Assembly: GCA_024362935.1 (NCBI GenBank)
Contig: JANCRA010000003.1
Location: 40,609,291 to 40,673,290, forward strand
DNA from: Setophaga petechia
Taxonomy: Eukaryota > Chordata > Aves > Passeriformes > Parulidae
Direction of reading: 5' to 3'
DNA length: 64,000 nt
Part shown: in pieces, positions 52,343-64,000 of the stretch
Layout: each line of letters begins with the position of its first letter
How positions within the stretch are numbered: the stretch's first letter is position 1
Notes under the pieces: model-generated
The model's input: only the letters and a program-made list of their open reading frames with translations
The model's database searches: none
What the model was told of the DNA's origin: nothing
Program-made: the position numbers and the translations under genes

Positions 52343-54710
52343 TCCATATAGAGGAAAGCTTTTTTTTAAATGTATCTTAGAATACTTGATAATATACTGT
52401 GTTCAAATAAACAGTTCCATTTCATTGCTTGCTATAATAGATGTAAATTGTTTTAACAGAAACACTAAATATTTCTCCCCAGTCATACCCTCGATCCTTT
52501 ATGTCCAGTATCTTTGGCCTTGCCCTGCCAAGTACCTCATTTTAGGAACACTTGCTTTTTTTACCTAGGAATAAATAATGAATTACCACTTCAGCACTCC
52601 CTCCCACCTTCTGCCCTCATGCAGTTTTCCCCACTTGTCATAAAAGGAGATGCTCTGCAGGACCCCCTTTCACACCAGCATCTCTCTCCTGTGTCAGCTT
52701 TTCATAAATGTGTTGAGGTGCAAATTTCAAAAGAAAGTTGTTTTTCTTGTGGCTCACTGGTTTCTCTATTTTCTGTTATTACAAGACAACCTGACATTCC
52801 CACATGTTGAAAAATTAGGGAAATGCAAGACCAACCCATCAGAAGCTGTTCTGCATTCATTCTGGAGCTCACAGCCCTTCTGATGCTCATTTCTTCTTTT
52901 CTTTTTTCTTTAAACAGAGAATTTGATTATTAAGAATAAATTCAACTTTTTTTCTTTTAGAATATTATTTCTAATGCAATAAACATGTTTTGCCTCTAGA
53001 GACAAAGGCAACATTCTTGTCCTTAAGCACCAATATACCATGGATGGCTCAAAATCCCATCTGGTACTTCTTACCTGGTATTTATTTTCAGGAAACAGCA
53101 ATGGTTAATTTTTATCTTTTTCAAACACAGAGGTATTTTTTCTACCTCTAAGGATGGAAAAGACATTTCTTTCTAACATAGCTGTACTCAGAGACAAAGA
53201 GGAATCATGTACCTCACAAAAAACCATCACAGAATATAAACAAAATGAAAATTGTGATAAATTATGTATATCTTTTCTAGAGAAGAAACAAGATAAAATT
53301 TTCTTCCCCACATCCAATTTGGGAAGCTACCTACCAACTAATATAAAAAGGGATGCCATTTCAGAAAACAACCCCTTCCATTTCTGAATATTTTTTCTGA
53401 GACATTGTGGTTCAATAGTGACACTGAAAGTTAAAAACCAGTGTAATAGAATTTAATTCTTGTGCTATTCTAGATACCATTGCCAGAGCGACTTCAAATT
53501 GCTTTTGAACGAACTAGAAAGTTCAAGTTAATTGAACACAAGGATTCATGTAGCAAATTATCTTACTACTAATGGTATGGAAGAAAGAAACCTGATTAGT
53601 TACCCCAGCTGGATACTCGCAATGTGAGAAGTCGAGAGATGCCAGAACTAAATCAGAAAGGTGAAGATCAATAGTTCTTTAATCAATGGTGGATTACAGT
53701 GGGATTTGTTCTGCTGAAAACAGCAGGGGCAGATAGAGTCCCTGCTGAGATTAATTACTGGGAAGGGTAGATGTGAACAGGGGAGTGCAGTCGTCTTTGT
53801 GACAACTCTAAGTGGCAAGAAGAACACCAGTGGGAGTACAGAGCTCTTTGCCTGAGTCTCTGCTGGTGACCAATGACACCCTCATCAAATTCCCAGCACC
53901 TCTTAGCTCCTTAGAAGAAATTGCCTTGAAGCCTGTGGATTTCTACAAACACGAATACTATAAACCAAGAGGCAGGGACACAATTTCTTGGCTTTGTTTT
54001 TAAACTGATGGGTTTTTACAGCTGTTGGGTTCCTAAAAAATCCATATTATGGAGACAAAAGCACCAATGAGTGTAGCTGAAGAATGACAGCTTCGTGCAC
54101 AAAGGTGCTGATGACGTTTACAGAGCCTGCTTTAAGTCAAGGGGTTGTCAGAGCTGCTGGGGCTCTGTCTGCTGGGGACATGGGATCCATCATGTCCATG
54201 GAATTTAGAAACAGATCATAAATTGAAATTACTGTGAGTTTGAACGACTTAAGGAATTTACGAACATGACAAAACAAACAGAGCCAACAAGCTTAGCTTG
54301 TCAGTGCTTGATTTTCTACCAGCTTGAGGGAAAGTCTTCTAATTGGTCTCTCCTCCTGACATTTTATGTTCACTTACCTCACCAGAAGACAGCAGGATAC
54401 AGAGTCCAGCAGATTTTAAATTTGCTGGGTGTAATATGATGGATTTATTTGTTCTCTTACTTTGGTTATTACCAGTAGCTCTTTGAAAGGTCTCCATCTT
54501 AAACTCTGATCAGATGGCATCAACTTTCCCATTTTACTTCTTGTAGAAGACATTTCAGAAAATATTTTCAACTCTGACTCCATCCAGCTATGTTGGTCTG
54601 TTTTCAATGACTTGGAATTCAGGTTCTTTAAGAGAAATTTCTCTGGGTTTTTACTCTGAATTTTATCAGATACCAACAATCATGTCTGTGGGGCAAATCA
54701 AAAAGGATTC

Positions 54711-54716
54711 TTTATT
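54711..54716 (-). terminator. CHID1: CHID1 poly(A) signal AATAAA
   Basis: TTTATT on + reads AATAAA on -, 142 bp past the CHID1 stop codon. It would give a compact 3'UTR with cleavage expected near 54690-54700. It is the first canonical signal downstream of the stop on this strand. Confidence 0.7.
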
Positions 54717-54857
54717 GGGAAAAAAAATGCAAGTTTAATACAGATACGATATAAATTACAAAAAATGTTTTAAAAATCACCTCTCCAGGATACCCAGATT
54801 AATTGAAGGTGGAGCCTCAGTGAAGCAAATAAAGTCTTTCTAAGATCATCTCTCATT

Positions 54858-54956
<99 letters not shown>

Positions 54957-57014
54957 CTAAAAGACAGATAAAGCAATCATGTCTCAGTCAGAGATATCAG
55001 ACACTCCATACTACCATCTCTTCATGCCATTACCAGACATTTAAAACATCTACCCTTGAACCAGCTACTGAAAAACCTTGTATTTCAAATACTCTCTGGT
55101 TAGCAAGCAATCATTCAGTCAAAGACAGTTAATCGTACCAGTTAATTCAATGACCTAATAAAAGATTATCAGCTAAATTGACAAAATGCCACAGAAATAA
55201 ATCAGATTTATGAACTATGCAAAGGACTATTCTAATTTAGGCTATCATTTCACAATGTACAGAAATTCTAACTCTTCCCAGAAATATCTCAGGGGTAAAA
55301 TAAAACTTTATCACTGAAGACGATCAGAACAATTTGTCAAATACCATCAAGATCTCTTGCCTACCTATGCCTTTTCCCAGAACAGAGTCACAATTTACAT
55401 TACAAAAATTCTATTTTAAAGAGATTCTTGGAGATAATAATTAAAAGTATCTCTATTTGATCTCCAGCCATTGATTTAGAAGAGTTAGTTTAGCCATTGG
55501 TTAACAAGGGAAGCAATGCCACAATTCACATTCTGCATTTTTTTTTAAATTCAAACAAAAATAATTATTTTTCAATCTTTTGCTCTCAGGTTTCCCTACT
55601 TTGAACTACAGCACTGCAATGTTTCATCTACTCACACTAGGAATGTGTTTAAAAATCATTTCCATGGGAAACAGAATAAAATATCACAGCATCATTAACA
55701 GATCCACTGGGCCTGGCATTCATGACTGCTTTTAACTAGTCATGAACAAACTAATTTTGAGCAACCTGTCAGTGAGTATAATGTTAAAAGGGGAAAGAAG
55801 TACTATTTTCATGAGGTAATAACATTCAGTGTTTCCCAACCATCATGACCAGCAAACAAATCTCAAACTATTTCATTACAAGAATGTTGAAAAGGGAAAG
55901 AAAACCCATTTCCATGCATTCACCAATCACCACAGTTGAGTGGTGATCTGTTAATCTGTTAGAGAGGAAGTAATGAAAGAAATTTACAGGAATGAGTTTT
56001 CTTAACCTGGTTAGTACTGACAATGGCAGGGTGAAATCCTTCCCCAAGGCTGAAGAAAACAGCATAACAGCACAAGCTGTCTTTTTTCTGATACACTCAC
56101 AATGAAATTTTCTAACGCTCTCAGACACACAGCACTAGCAAGAACATAGATGTGGTAGTTAATATCCCATATGTGATAGCACTTCCACCCATACTGGATT
56201 AATGAGGGGAAATATCCCTTCACTCATGATGCTTAAGATAACAATCCAGGAAAACAGAGCCTTAGATCATTTCATACTAGTTTAACCATAAAAAAAAAGT
56301 CTCTGGTCTCTGTAAATACAATGTAGTTTCACTAAAGAAGCAACTCCCTTCCAGTACTAAATGCCAGCAGAGGTTTAACACGCTGGCTTTTTCAGGTTTT
56401 TTCCAGTTTAATTTGAGAAAGTCTAAAGATAACTTCCTAGGAACTAAGGCTGTAATTAACCATTTTATCCTGTATTCTGCTCTACTGCAGACTATTGTGT
56501 AGAAGTTTTCAAAACACTAAAGTATGCTCCACATACTGAAGTTCTGTTCCACAGAACTGAAGAAAACAGGGTGATGTAGGCTGACAAAGAGAATCAGGAC
56601 ACTGTTACAAAGGAAGGCAAAAGTTCTCCAAGCTTCCAGCCACCATAATGAGAAGGAAAATTTCTTTTTTATCTTGTCTGAGAATCTGCCAACAACATGT
56701 CTGATAGTACATGAGCTGTGCACTTGAAGAGATCCTCTACAGCATGGGTGTGTCCTGGTGTGTCTTGTCTCTAGGCATGCTTTACCTTAAGAGTTCCCAA
56801 AACCCCATTATGCATGAGAGGAAAAACCAACCTTCTTGCACAAGCAGTTGAGTCTTTGAATCATAACAATTTACATAACATTTACATGAGTGCAAACTTC
56901 TTTCACAAAAGCTTAAACCAGTTCAACATTTTCTTGAATATCTCCATAATGAAAGATGTCAAGTAAACATCTCTGTCCTCTTACAGCCCTCTGACCTGAG
57001 AAAGTGGCACCTAC
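54957..57014 (-). other. CHID1 last intron
   Basis: This 2,058-bp intron is bounded on - by donor GTAGGT at 57014-57009 and acceptor TTTTAG at 54962-54957. AT-rich, with no repeats or RNA genes recognised. Confidence 0.9.
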
Positions 57015-57057
57015 CTTCAGTGTTGGGTAGAAGACTGCATGTTTTCCTCCCTTATTT
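57015..57057 (-). CDS. CHID1: CHID1 43-bp internal coding exon
   Basis: A very short exon. Its first base completes a lysine codon split with the upstream exon (AA|A). Fourteen codons follow, reading NKGGKHAVFYPTLK. Seen: an acceptor TTGTTTTGCAG and a donor GTAGGT on the - strand. Human CHID1 has SRSGRHVVFYPTLK at the same place, so the assignment is firm despite the size. The segment is a barrel strand in the C-terminal part of the GH18-like domain. The split-codon phase agrees exactly with the donor of the exon at 59372-59452 and the phase-0 start of the last exon, which supports the whole chain. It is too short for any ORF scan. Confidence 0.94.
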
Positions 57058-59371
57058 CTGCAAAACAAGAAAACCAAATAGTAGCTTTGATAGATAACAG
57101 GATTTTAAACTAAGGCTAGAATTCAAAACCAGGTTTGTCCCTTCCAAATTTAAGTATTCTGAGATTCTGTGATACTGTGAAAAGGCTGACAGTGAAAACA
57201 GAGAATCCAAGAAGAGATCTCACAACAGAGATGATTCGATACCATATCATAGTAAACACTAAGGTATTTTGTTGCAACTGCATGACAAAGCTGTCAGATT
57301 GTCTAACAGGCAGCTGTGCCTGCTAAATGCACATCTGAAAAAGATGAAGACATTTGGTTTTCTGATGCAAACTGAAATATTTTCTCCAATTCCCTGAATT
57401 ACTATCTTTCAGGCTAAATTAACTGCCAGCAGTATAAAATATACAGACAGGGCAAGCTATACTGGGCACAAATACCAAGGTGGCATTTTAAACCCCTAGT
57501 AATAAGAAGGATGAGTTACAAGTGGTCTCACAGCACCACTTTACCACTTAGGCCAGGAGAAAAAGTGGAGTGCACGGACAGACCAAGAAGGAATTGCTCC
57601 TGAAATCCCAACACTTACATAAGTGAATACCTGCCTGTGCACTGGGACAAGTCCGCAGATTTCTGCAACTATTTGTAACAGAAAGTCTCTGCCTGCTACA
57701 TGAAATCATTAGCTGTGCTTTGCTTAAAGATTCATGATTTCATTTCTCAGCCACTGCAGACGTGCAAGAATTCCAGGTGAGAGGCCTCACCAGGGAAGCA
57801 TACATATTTCAGGCCTGGCTGCCATCCCTGTCCAAGATAATTGAACCTTTGCAAAACAAAGTGGTAACTGAAAAAGAGTTCGTTAAATCACCCTCCCCTG
57901 CAGCCAGCTGAACCCCTCAGCTGACTGCCAAGCACAGCACAAGTGAAGTTTAGAGTGATTTTCAGACCGAGTGGGCTTCAGGCATCAAAAAATCCATCCA
58001 GGAAGCCCCACACAAGAACCTCCAAAGTTTGGCTTCAAAGGAAAAAGAGGAAGTACTACTGACAAGCTATCCCTTTGCAACAAGTTCATTTTGCCATGTA
58101 AGAAATGTGATTCAGACACGAATCCCAGAAGCATGCCATTCAAACAGAGTCCTCAGAGTTACGCTTCTGAGAGCAAGTTTTCATCTAGTGCTCATTGTGT
58201 CTCCAACAGGATTGGACATTAAAGATCAGTAAAACAGAGCTTCTGATTTATTCCTTTTAAGATAACATAAAAAACTGTAATTGTTTGGTGCAAAGTAATT
58301 TTGCAACAGGATACCAAATAATTAAAAATGAAGGCATACAGATCCCAGTCCTTTCATACAAACACATGAAAAAAACCCAAATTTAAACACTGCTCAACAA
58401 CAGATTTTTTTTTCCAATAAATAAAAGTCAGAAGAAAATTACAGGCTGAGAAACACCTTGAAAATTAAACTAAAAATACAAAGGTAGGTGATTGGTATGT
58501 GTAGTTTTAATTTTTGTTTTTTGGTTGGGTTTAATATTGATAAATATTTTAGACCAGATTTTTTCAGAAATAAAGAATTTTGATTGTTTTTAATAAAAGC
58601 TTCTAAAATGTGTTTTACTTTCAGTTGTGTATCTACACATTAACAATGCATTGAGTAATATAAAAGACATAGCTTTGCAGAAGTAGTAGGATTTGATTGT
58701 TTCATTTTGCATATTTTGATTTTTTTGTATAAAAATATCAAATTATCAGAGGATTAATAAGATACTGCTGGGTTTATTTATTTGAATCTATTTTAAATGG
58801 ATTCTTCTAAATCAGGAATCCTCTTGTCAATTCACAATGAACAAGGGTGGACAAAGAACACTATTGCCCTTAATGCTCTCAGTTCTTTCAAAAACTTTAT
58901 CTGGAAGTCACTTAGTTTTACTTCTACTACATTTCTCTACAGTCCATTCCATCTAGTGGAAGTTTGTCACTTAAACAATCTAACCAGTAGGATTTGTGAA
59001 ACCAGGCTCCTGTACCATAGATTTTTCTCAGAACTATTTTTGGCTGAGTTATTGGTAATCACCTGACAGCTCCCAATACTCATCTCAGAGCCTCTGATTA
59101 ACTGACACTCAATAGATAAGTTTGATGGATAATTTCTAAAGATATGACCCATCAGACTTCTCTTCTAAAGATTGTTCTAATTTATGTAATTTCATTAATC
59201 CTTCTCTAGTTTTCTCCTCTCACCCAAAACACTCTTTTATGCTGCAGTTCAGTGTTGACACAGAGATCACAATCAGCAGAATTTCCATTTGCTGAATTCA
59301 GTTGCATACTACAGTCATTGGCCCATGCCCAAAAATATTTGCAGAATGCTAAGTTAATAAATGTAACTCAC
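57058..59371 (-). other. CHID1 penultimate intron
   Basis: This 2,314-bp intron runs from donor GTGAGT (59371-59366) to acceptor TTTTGCAG on the - strand. AT-rich with short A and T runs. No exon, repeat family or RNA gene was recognised. Confidence 0.9.
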
Positions 59372-59452
59372 TTTTTGTATTCAAAGTAGTGTTCAGCAAT
59401 TTGTTCATCCCAGACAATTTTTGGCTTGTGTTCCTTCAAGGTTTCAATGTAC
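59372..59452 (-). CDS. CHID1: CHID1 internal coding exon
   Basis: This 81-bp exon has one leading base that ends a split codon (Arg in other species), 26 codons and two trailing bases. It reads [20 protein letters not shown] and then HYFEYK, joining through the split lysine to the next exon. Seen: an acceptor TTTAATTTGTAG and a donor GTGAGT on -. It matches the human CHID1 segment YIQTLKDHRPRMVWDSQASE closely. It belongs to the C-terminal third of the GH18-like barrel (roughly residues 321-347 of a 393-residue protein). The preceding exon, expected to encode a LLGLNFYGMDY-like strand, was searched for on - between 59453 and 64000 and not seen, so it probably lies beyond the right edge. Confidence 0.95.
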
Positions 59453-59741
59453 CTACAAATTAAAAACATAGATAAGGAATTCACTTTTCTAAGAAGCAGT
59501 TATGAAATTACATTGCAGAAATTTCAAAAGGGCAGTTTTACCATGTTTAGATGTTGAGCACAGTATCACAAATATCTTCTTGTTGACAACTAATTTCCTA
59601 AACCACTTTAAAATTTCATGTTTGCATTTTTAGGCTATTTTTTTTCTAAAGTGTTGCATATAAATATCTGAGGGGAGGGTGTCAGGAGGTGGTGCCAAGC
59701 AATAGCACAAGAGGCAATGGGCAGAAAGTGATGCACAGAAA

Positions 59742-59747
59742 CTTCCA
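59742..59747. repeat. Left target-site duplication CTTCCA
   Basis: Identical to 60149-60154. Removing the LTR and one copy restores a contiguous CR1 text (AACTTCCACCTGAACATGAG). Confidence 0.9.
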
Positions 59748-60148
59748 CGTCGCAGACGCCTTTTGTGAAAAATCCTTTCTTTAGGATTTTTCCTGCTGGA
59801 GCTGAGAAGTTTCAGCAGCAAATGTAAACAATGGTTATCTGCTGCTGTGGAATGCAACAGGTGTATCTGTGACTGGTCCCCTGTGGATGTTTGGATCTAC
59901 TGACCACTCACAGCAGGGCTGCTCTTGCTCTCTGCCAAGAGACAGACCTTTGTTATTATTCTTTCTATTCTTTTCTTAGTATAGCCAGCTTCTGAAGAAG
60001 CCTCTTCTTTTCTATTTCTATGTAGTAGAGTTATAATGTAATATATATATCATAATATAATAAATCAAGCCTTCTGATAATGGCTGATAATGGAATCAAG
60101 ATCCCTGTCTCTTCCATCCTCTAAAAAACCCCTGTGACCACCGTCACA
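59748..60148 (+). mobile_element. Solo LTR of a songbird endogenous retrovirus, inserted in CR1
   Basis: A 401-bp element begins CGTCGCAGACGCCTTTTGTG and ends ACCGTCACA. It is flanked by an identical 6-bp duplication CTTCCA (59742-59747 and 60149-60154). Its start appears to be TG changed to CG, and its end is the canonical CA. Inside are an AATAAA poly(A) signal at 60059-60064 followed by a CAAGCCTTCTGATAATGG stretch, and a pyrimidine-rich TTATTATTCTTTCTATTC region upstream. I recognise this LTR type from songbird genomes. A 6-bp duplication fits class II (ERVK-like) retroviruses. No viral genes remain, consistent with LTR-LTR recombination. The TGATAATGGC repeat near 60078-60092 is an internal short duplication. 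Confidence 0.88.
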
Positions 60149-60154
60149 CTTCCA
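60149..60154. repeat. Right target-site duplication CTTCCA
   Basis: Partner of 59742-59747. It directly follows the LTR terminal CA. Confidence 0.9.
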
Positions 60155-62620
60155 CCTGAACATGAGGAAACACTTTACTGTGTGGGTGACCAAGCACTAG
60201 AATGGATTGCCCAGAGAGGCTGTGGAGTCTCCTTCCCTGCAGATATTCAAAATATATCAGGACACCACCCTGAGTAATATGGTCCCTGGAGCAAGGAACT
60301 TGGACTAGATGGCCTCCAGTGGCCCCTTCTTAATTCTGTGATTTGTGTGACTCTGTGAATTGATTAATGTTCATTGATTGACAAATCTGCAAGGACACAT
60401 GAAGGCCCTGTTGTAATAGTTCTACAGTCTGAAACCCACATGCCAAAGCACAGGAACTGAAGTCATCCCTAGGCTGTACACAACTGTGTCCTCCACTATG
60501 ATGCTTATGTCATCAGGAAAGTTCTACTAGGTAAGGGGCTTAGCTAATCTTCTAAAACTGAAATTGTCAAGGAAAGTTCACTGCTAAGTAATTCTGCATA
60601 TGGATTTTTCCCATCACTGGTTTCTTGGTATTATTATCTTGCATGGACATTTTGAACATGGAATGACCTATCTCCCCTGACACAAAGTGAGGATAGAGTA
60701 CTACTTGGACACAAAACCCTGGGGCAGAAGAGCTGGTATGCTGTAAATTTATAGCTCATAGTATCTTCTCAGGGCAGAGACAGTGTCTGCATTTCTGACA
60801 GCAAAACAGAAACAAAGCTGCTGGCTGCCACACGTCAGAGGGCCAGAAGATGGCAAGCTACTGCCAGTGATAGAGGCCATACAGGTGTCACATAAAAATG
60901 AGAAGTCTCCTTCCCCTGTCTCTTCTGCATTTTTTAACCCGCATCTTTGGTCATCTCTTTTTGAAAGGTCTATCAAAGCCATCTTCCACAATTGGTCTCA
61001 TTCTTGCAGTAATTTCTCTGCTTATGACAGGATTTGGATGGAAACATTTCCTTCAAATCATCTTATTTATTATTAAGAAATTTCCATCAGCCACTATCCT
61101 GACTGCATCAGTGCTGAAATTCCATCTCACTATAATACATCAGGAAACAGAAAAATTTTGTATTGCTCAGTTTGAAAAAGATTTGCTCTCTCATTTGGTA
61201 CTATTTGAAATGCAATTAAAATATTCAGCATTGCCAGGATCATCTTCTCTCTTTTGCTGTGGCTTGCTAATTCATATATTGGCAAAACATTTCGTACAGC
61301 TAGGGGGTTTAGATAAGACTTTCTTTTGTATTTATATCAAATGAACCCACACCAGGCATGGATAAGCAAACACACAGGAACATGTGAGCAGATGAAAACA
61401 TGAAGAGCTCTTGCACTCTCCCTAACACACACATGCCCTGGAATAATGGACCTTTTCAAATGGGGTAAGTTAGACCTTTGGAACCTGCCCATCCATTTTT
61501 AAGATATACAAAAATTTTAAGTTGCTCCACTAGAAACATATGCAAAGAAACCTAGTCTTTTATGTTTAAAATTTAAGGACAGATTTTAACAAACTGTCCA
61601 ATTCCAGTAATGACAGGAGACTACACTCATATAGAATATGGTACCAAGGTGTTCCAGAGCAGAAAACAAAAATTACCTGCCAAGACATCCTGGCACACAG
61701 CTTTGTTCCTGAACGTATGACTTTAGATGGGAAATCTTAATTTCACTTGTTAAAATTCCCAGCACAATCAAAGAGTGCCCAAAATACTTATGAACAAGAT
61801 TTAAAAATAGAAGTGCAAGTGAAACCAATTAATACACCCTTTTCTATTAAAGGTCTATTATTATTTTAAACCTGTTAAGGTATATACCACAATTAATGAG
61901 CACTCATCTTTACCATGCACAGAAAATTTATTTCCCTTTCTTCTGTCTCTAGGCATTTATCCCCACAGTATGTAACAGCAAAAATGAACAAGTCCATCTT
62001 GAAATCGCATCTACAGTGATGAGACTAGCTACAAGCTTGAGTTGGGGAAAAAAGAAGTATTAGCCCCCAAATTGTCATTGCTATCCATTAATCTTAGGGA
62101 GCCTACTTGAAACATATGAACTTGGTTTTTATGTTTCTCTGTTAAACACAACAAAAATTCCAAGCACAATGTTCAAAACAATCAGCTCTCATTTACTTAA
62201 GTTGCAACTGCATGCTCAATGCCTATGAGAATCAAGCTTTATCTTTTTCAATGAGCCACAAAGTTGCTGTGAAGAGTTGGGAAGAGGTGCATCAGCAAAC
62301 CACATCTGTTTCCCATGGGCTTTCTATTGCCCTAACTTGGGAATAACTCATTCCCTTCTTGTAGTCATTTCCCCTTTACTTGATTCCCTTTCTTTCAGTA
62401 AAAGAAGAAGGTAAGAATTCCAAGACATGCCATGTTATCCTATTATCTCAGTAGTATCCTACCATGTGCATCATAAGTGGAAAGGTTCCTGTGTAAAACT
62501 GCAGCAGCTCAACCACAACACACTTGCTTGACTCAAACTAATGCATACCAGGCACTCTTAATATATTATCTCCTGGCTGGGGCAGTACTTGACTCAACAA
62601 ATATTTGACATGCACTGGTT

Positions 62621-62669
62621 AAAATAAATAAATAAATAAATAAATAAACAAACAAATAAATAAATAAAT
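62621..62669. repeat. (AAAT)n microsatellite
   Basis: About twelve tetranucleotide units of TAAA, with two internal CAAA variants (CAAACAAA). Located in the CHID1 intron. Confidence 0.93.
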
Positions 62670-64000
62670 GCAAAAGCAAAATTTGCCATCATACCGAACA
62701 AGACAAGGGATGACAATGTGTCTGGGATAGCAGAATTCTAGATAAATTTTCAGGTTCTCAAAGAGGAAAAGAAAGGGGCAAGAAGCTCACCACAGCCAGC
62801 TTTCCTTTTTTTCACCCCTCATTTCACTCTGTACCTTTCAACTCATATTTATTGCTATTTTTTCATCCTCTCTTTCTAATTTATCCCTCTTTCTACTGCC
62901 TCTGTGCCAGTTCAGTTCTGCTTTTATACTGCTATCCAGACTAATTCCTCATCCATCACCACCTGACTTACTACCTTTCTTCTTTTACCAAGCTGCCTCA
63001 GCAGTTAAGAGAATGAAAAACACTGAAAACTCAGCTTCACAGCCTTGCACTACATATTTCCTGGGAAGTTTGTGACCATTTCCAGAGCAAGTCATGCTGT
63101 CTCTGTGGTGCTAGCCTGAAACAAGGTCAGCACAGATGAAGTATTTGGATTATTGATGCCAGCCTCTACTGAAGCACCAGTGCAACATATAGAAATGACA
63201 GATCTGCATGGATCATCAGCAATAGTAACAAAAGGCCAGTGTCACCTACATGTCCACCTTGCAAATACATGTTCTGACACAGACAAGTGCCATTCTGGCT
63301 CGCCATGCCTTTGTCAAAATGGGCACTTCCTGGTATTCAGAGAAAAATAATTATTTGTGTGACAGATACTCCTGGTTACAAACACTCTGGGTTAAAGCAA
63401 ACGCTCCCTTCTGCAAATTAAAGGAGAAGACAAAGCATACATATTATGGAGTTGCTGTAAAGTCAGTCCTGCCAAAGATGTGAACAACCCTAATGTGGCT
63501 ACACCGACACACTATTGCACTTTACTGCTTATTCAATGAATAAATAAAGGAACCAGATGGAAGTTTCTGAAGATTTATGCCTGGTGTTCCTTTTCTTAGA
63601 TGCTTTTCTTCCAAAACATGAAAAATGGCATGGCCCTGGAATATGCTAAGGTAAAACCCACAATCTTTAGTCCCCCTGAAGAAGCTATTTATCTTCATGG
63701 ATAATGCTTTTTTCACTGAGAATATAAAGAAACCAGCCTCTAGTATATCTTTTGCAACAAAAATTTACATTCTAGGAAAAGATAGCTTCGGATTTAATTC
63801 TTAGACTAGGATTTATTTATGAAGTTAAACTTTTTAATCTTTGGGTGTTTTGCTTTACTAGTCCTGAATCCCTCTTCAACCAAAAAACTTTAGTGAAAAG
63901 GAAACCACTACTGAGCATACATTGCATTTTAATGCTCTTTTCTAACACTTTATATTTTCTCCCCGGGTCTCACATGAACAAGACTCTGAGTAGAAGCAAT

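Larger units (their letters stand above)
47516..54689. other. Intergenic spacer adjoining CHID1 3' end
   Basis: AT-rich, no recognised gene. It contains short degenerate tandem repeats at 50671-50712 and 52283-52342. A somewhat less AT-rich block lies at about 53560-54250, where a 63-codon ORF (53812-54003) has no known homologue that I can name. No CR1 or LTR was recognised. Confidence 0.65.
59657..60358 (+). mobile_element. CR1 LINE 3' fragment, interrupted by a solo LTR
   Basis: The 5' part (59657-59747) reads ATATAAATATCTGAGGGGAG, then GGTGCCAAGCAATAGCACAA and GAGGCAATGGGCAGAAAG. The 3' part (60149-60358) continues seamlessly with CCACCTGAACATGAGGAAAC, then GATTGCCCAGAGAGGCTGTG, GGAGTCTCCTTCCCTGCAGA and TTGGACTAGATGGCCTCCAG. 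It ends in degenerate ATTCTGTG octamers (60333-60358). This is the 3' non-coding end of an avian CR1 subfamily whose terminal repeat is ATTCTGTG, unlike the ATTCTATG tails of the other two copies. The internal LTR insertion shows that it landed before the LTR. It lies in a CHID1 intron, antisense to the gene. Confidence 0.92.
59453..64000 (-). other. CHID1 intron (right part) with nested transposons and a microsatellite
   Basis: Apparently all intron up to the window edge. It contains a CR1 split by a solo LTR (59657-60358) and an AAAT microsatellite at 62621-62669. A 148-codon + strand ORF at 60898-61344 is hydrophobic, lacks known motifs and is probably chance. No further CHID1 exon was found. 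Confidence 0.7.

Noticed and set aside
53812..54003. 63-codon ORF with the peptide DFYKHEYYKPRGRDT
   Set aside because: It looked protein-like, but no homologue could be named, and no splice sites or neighbours support it.

Overview
The window is vertebrate nuclear DNA, most likely from a bird and probably a songbird (Passeriformes). The evidence is AT-rich, intron-dominated sequence with GT-AG splice sites, three CR1 LINE copies with avian-type 3' ends (ATTCTATG or ATTCTGTG octamers), and a solo LTR that I recognise as a songbird type. There are no operons, ribosome binding sites, CRISPR arrays or bacterial genes. Nearly all ORFs of 60-150 codons are chance open frames in introns or intergenic DNA.

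Two protein-coding genes enter from opposite sides and converge tail to tail. On the + strand, positions 18471-30982 hold the last four coding exons of tetraspanin TSPAN4, covering most of the large extracellular loop, TM4 and the C-terminal tail. Its earlier exons are not visible and should lie left of the window, so at least 18.5 kb at the left edge is intron. On the - strand, the last three coding exons of CHID1 (stabilin-1-interacting chitinase-like protein) lie at 59372-59452, 57015-57057 and 54858-54956, followed by a short 3'UTR with AATAAA at 54711-54716. Its earlier exons should lie right of 64000. TSPAN4 and CHID1 are also tail-to-tail neighbours in human 11p15.5, so this is conserved synteny, but the spacer here is about 23.7 kb.

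Layout: 1-18470, TSPAN4 upstream intron; 18471-30982, TSPAN4 exons and introns, with an old LTR relic on the - strand at 27559-27841 and a 221-codon antisense ORF at 30162-30827; 30983-54690, TSPAN4 3'UTR (end unknown) plus spacer, with CR1 copies at about 40258-41588 (+) and 46919-47515 (-), and simple repeats; 54690-59452, CHID1 3' end; 59453-64000, CHID1 intron containing a CR1 split by a 401-bp solo LTR with a 6-bp target duplication.

The two genes are not known to act together. TSPAN4 organises membrane microdomains and migrasomes. CHID1 is a secreted or lysosomal GH18-like lectin. I found no convincing undescribed system. The items most worth checking are the antisense ORF, the nested transposon and the unresolved TSPAN4 3' end.
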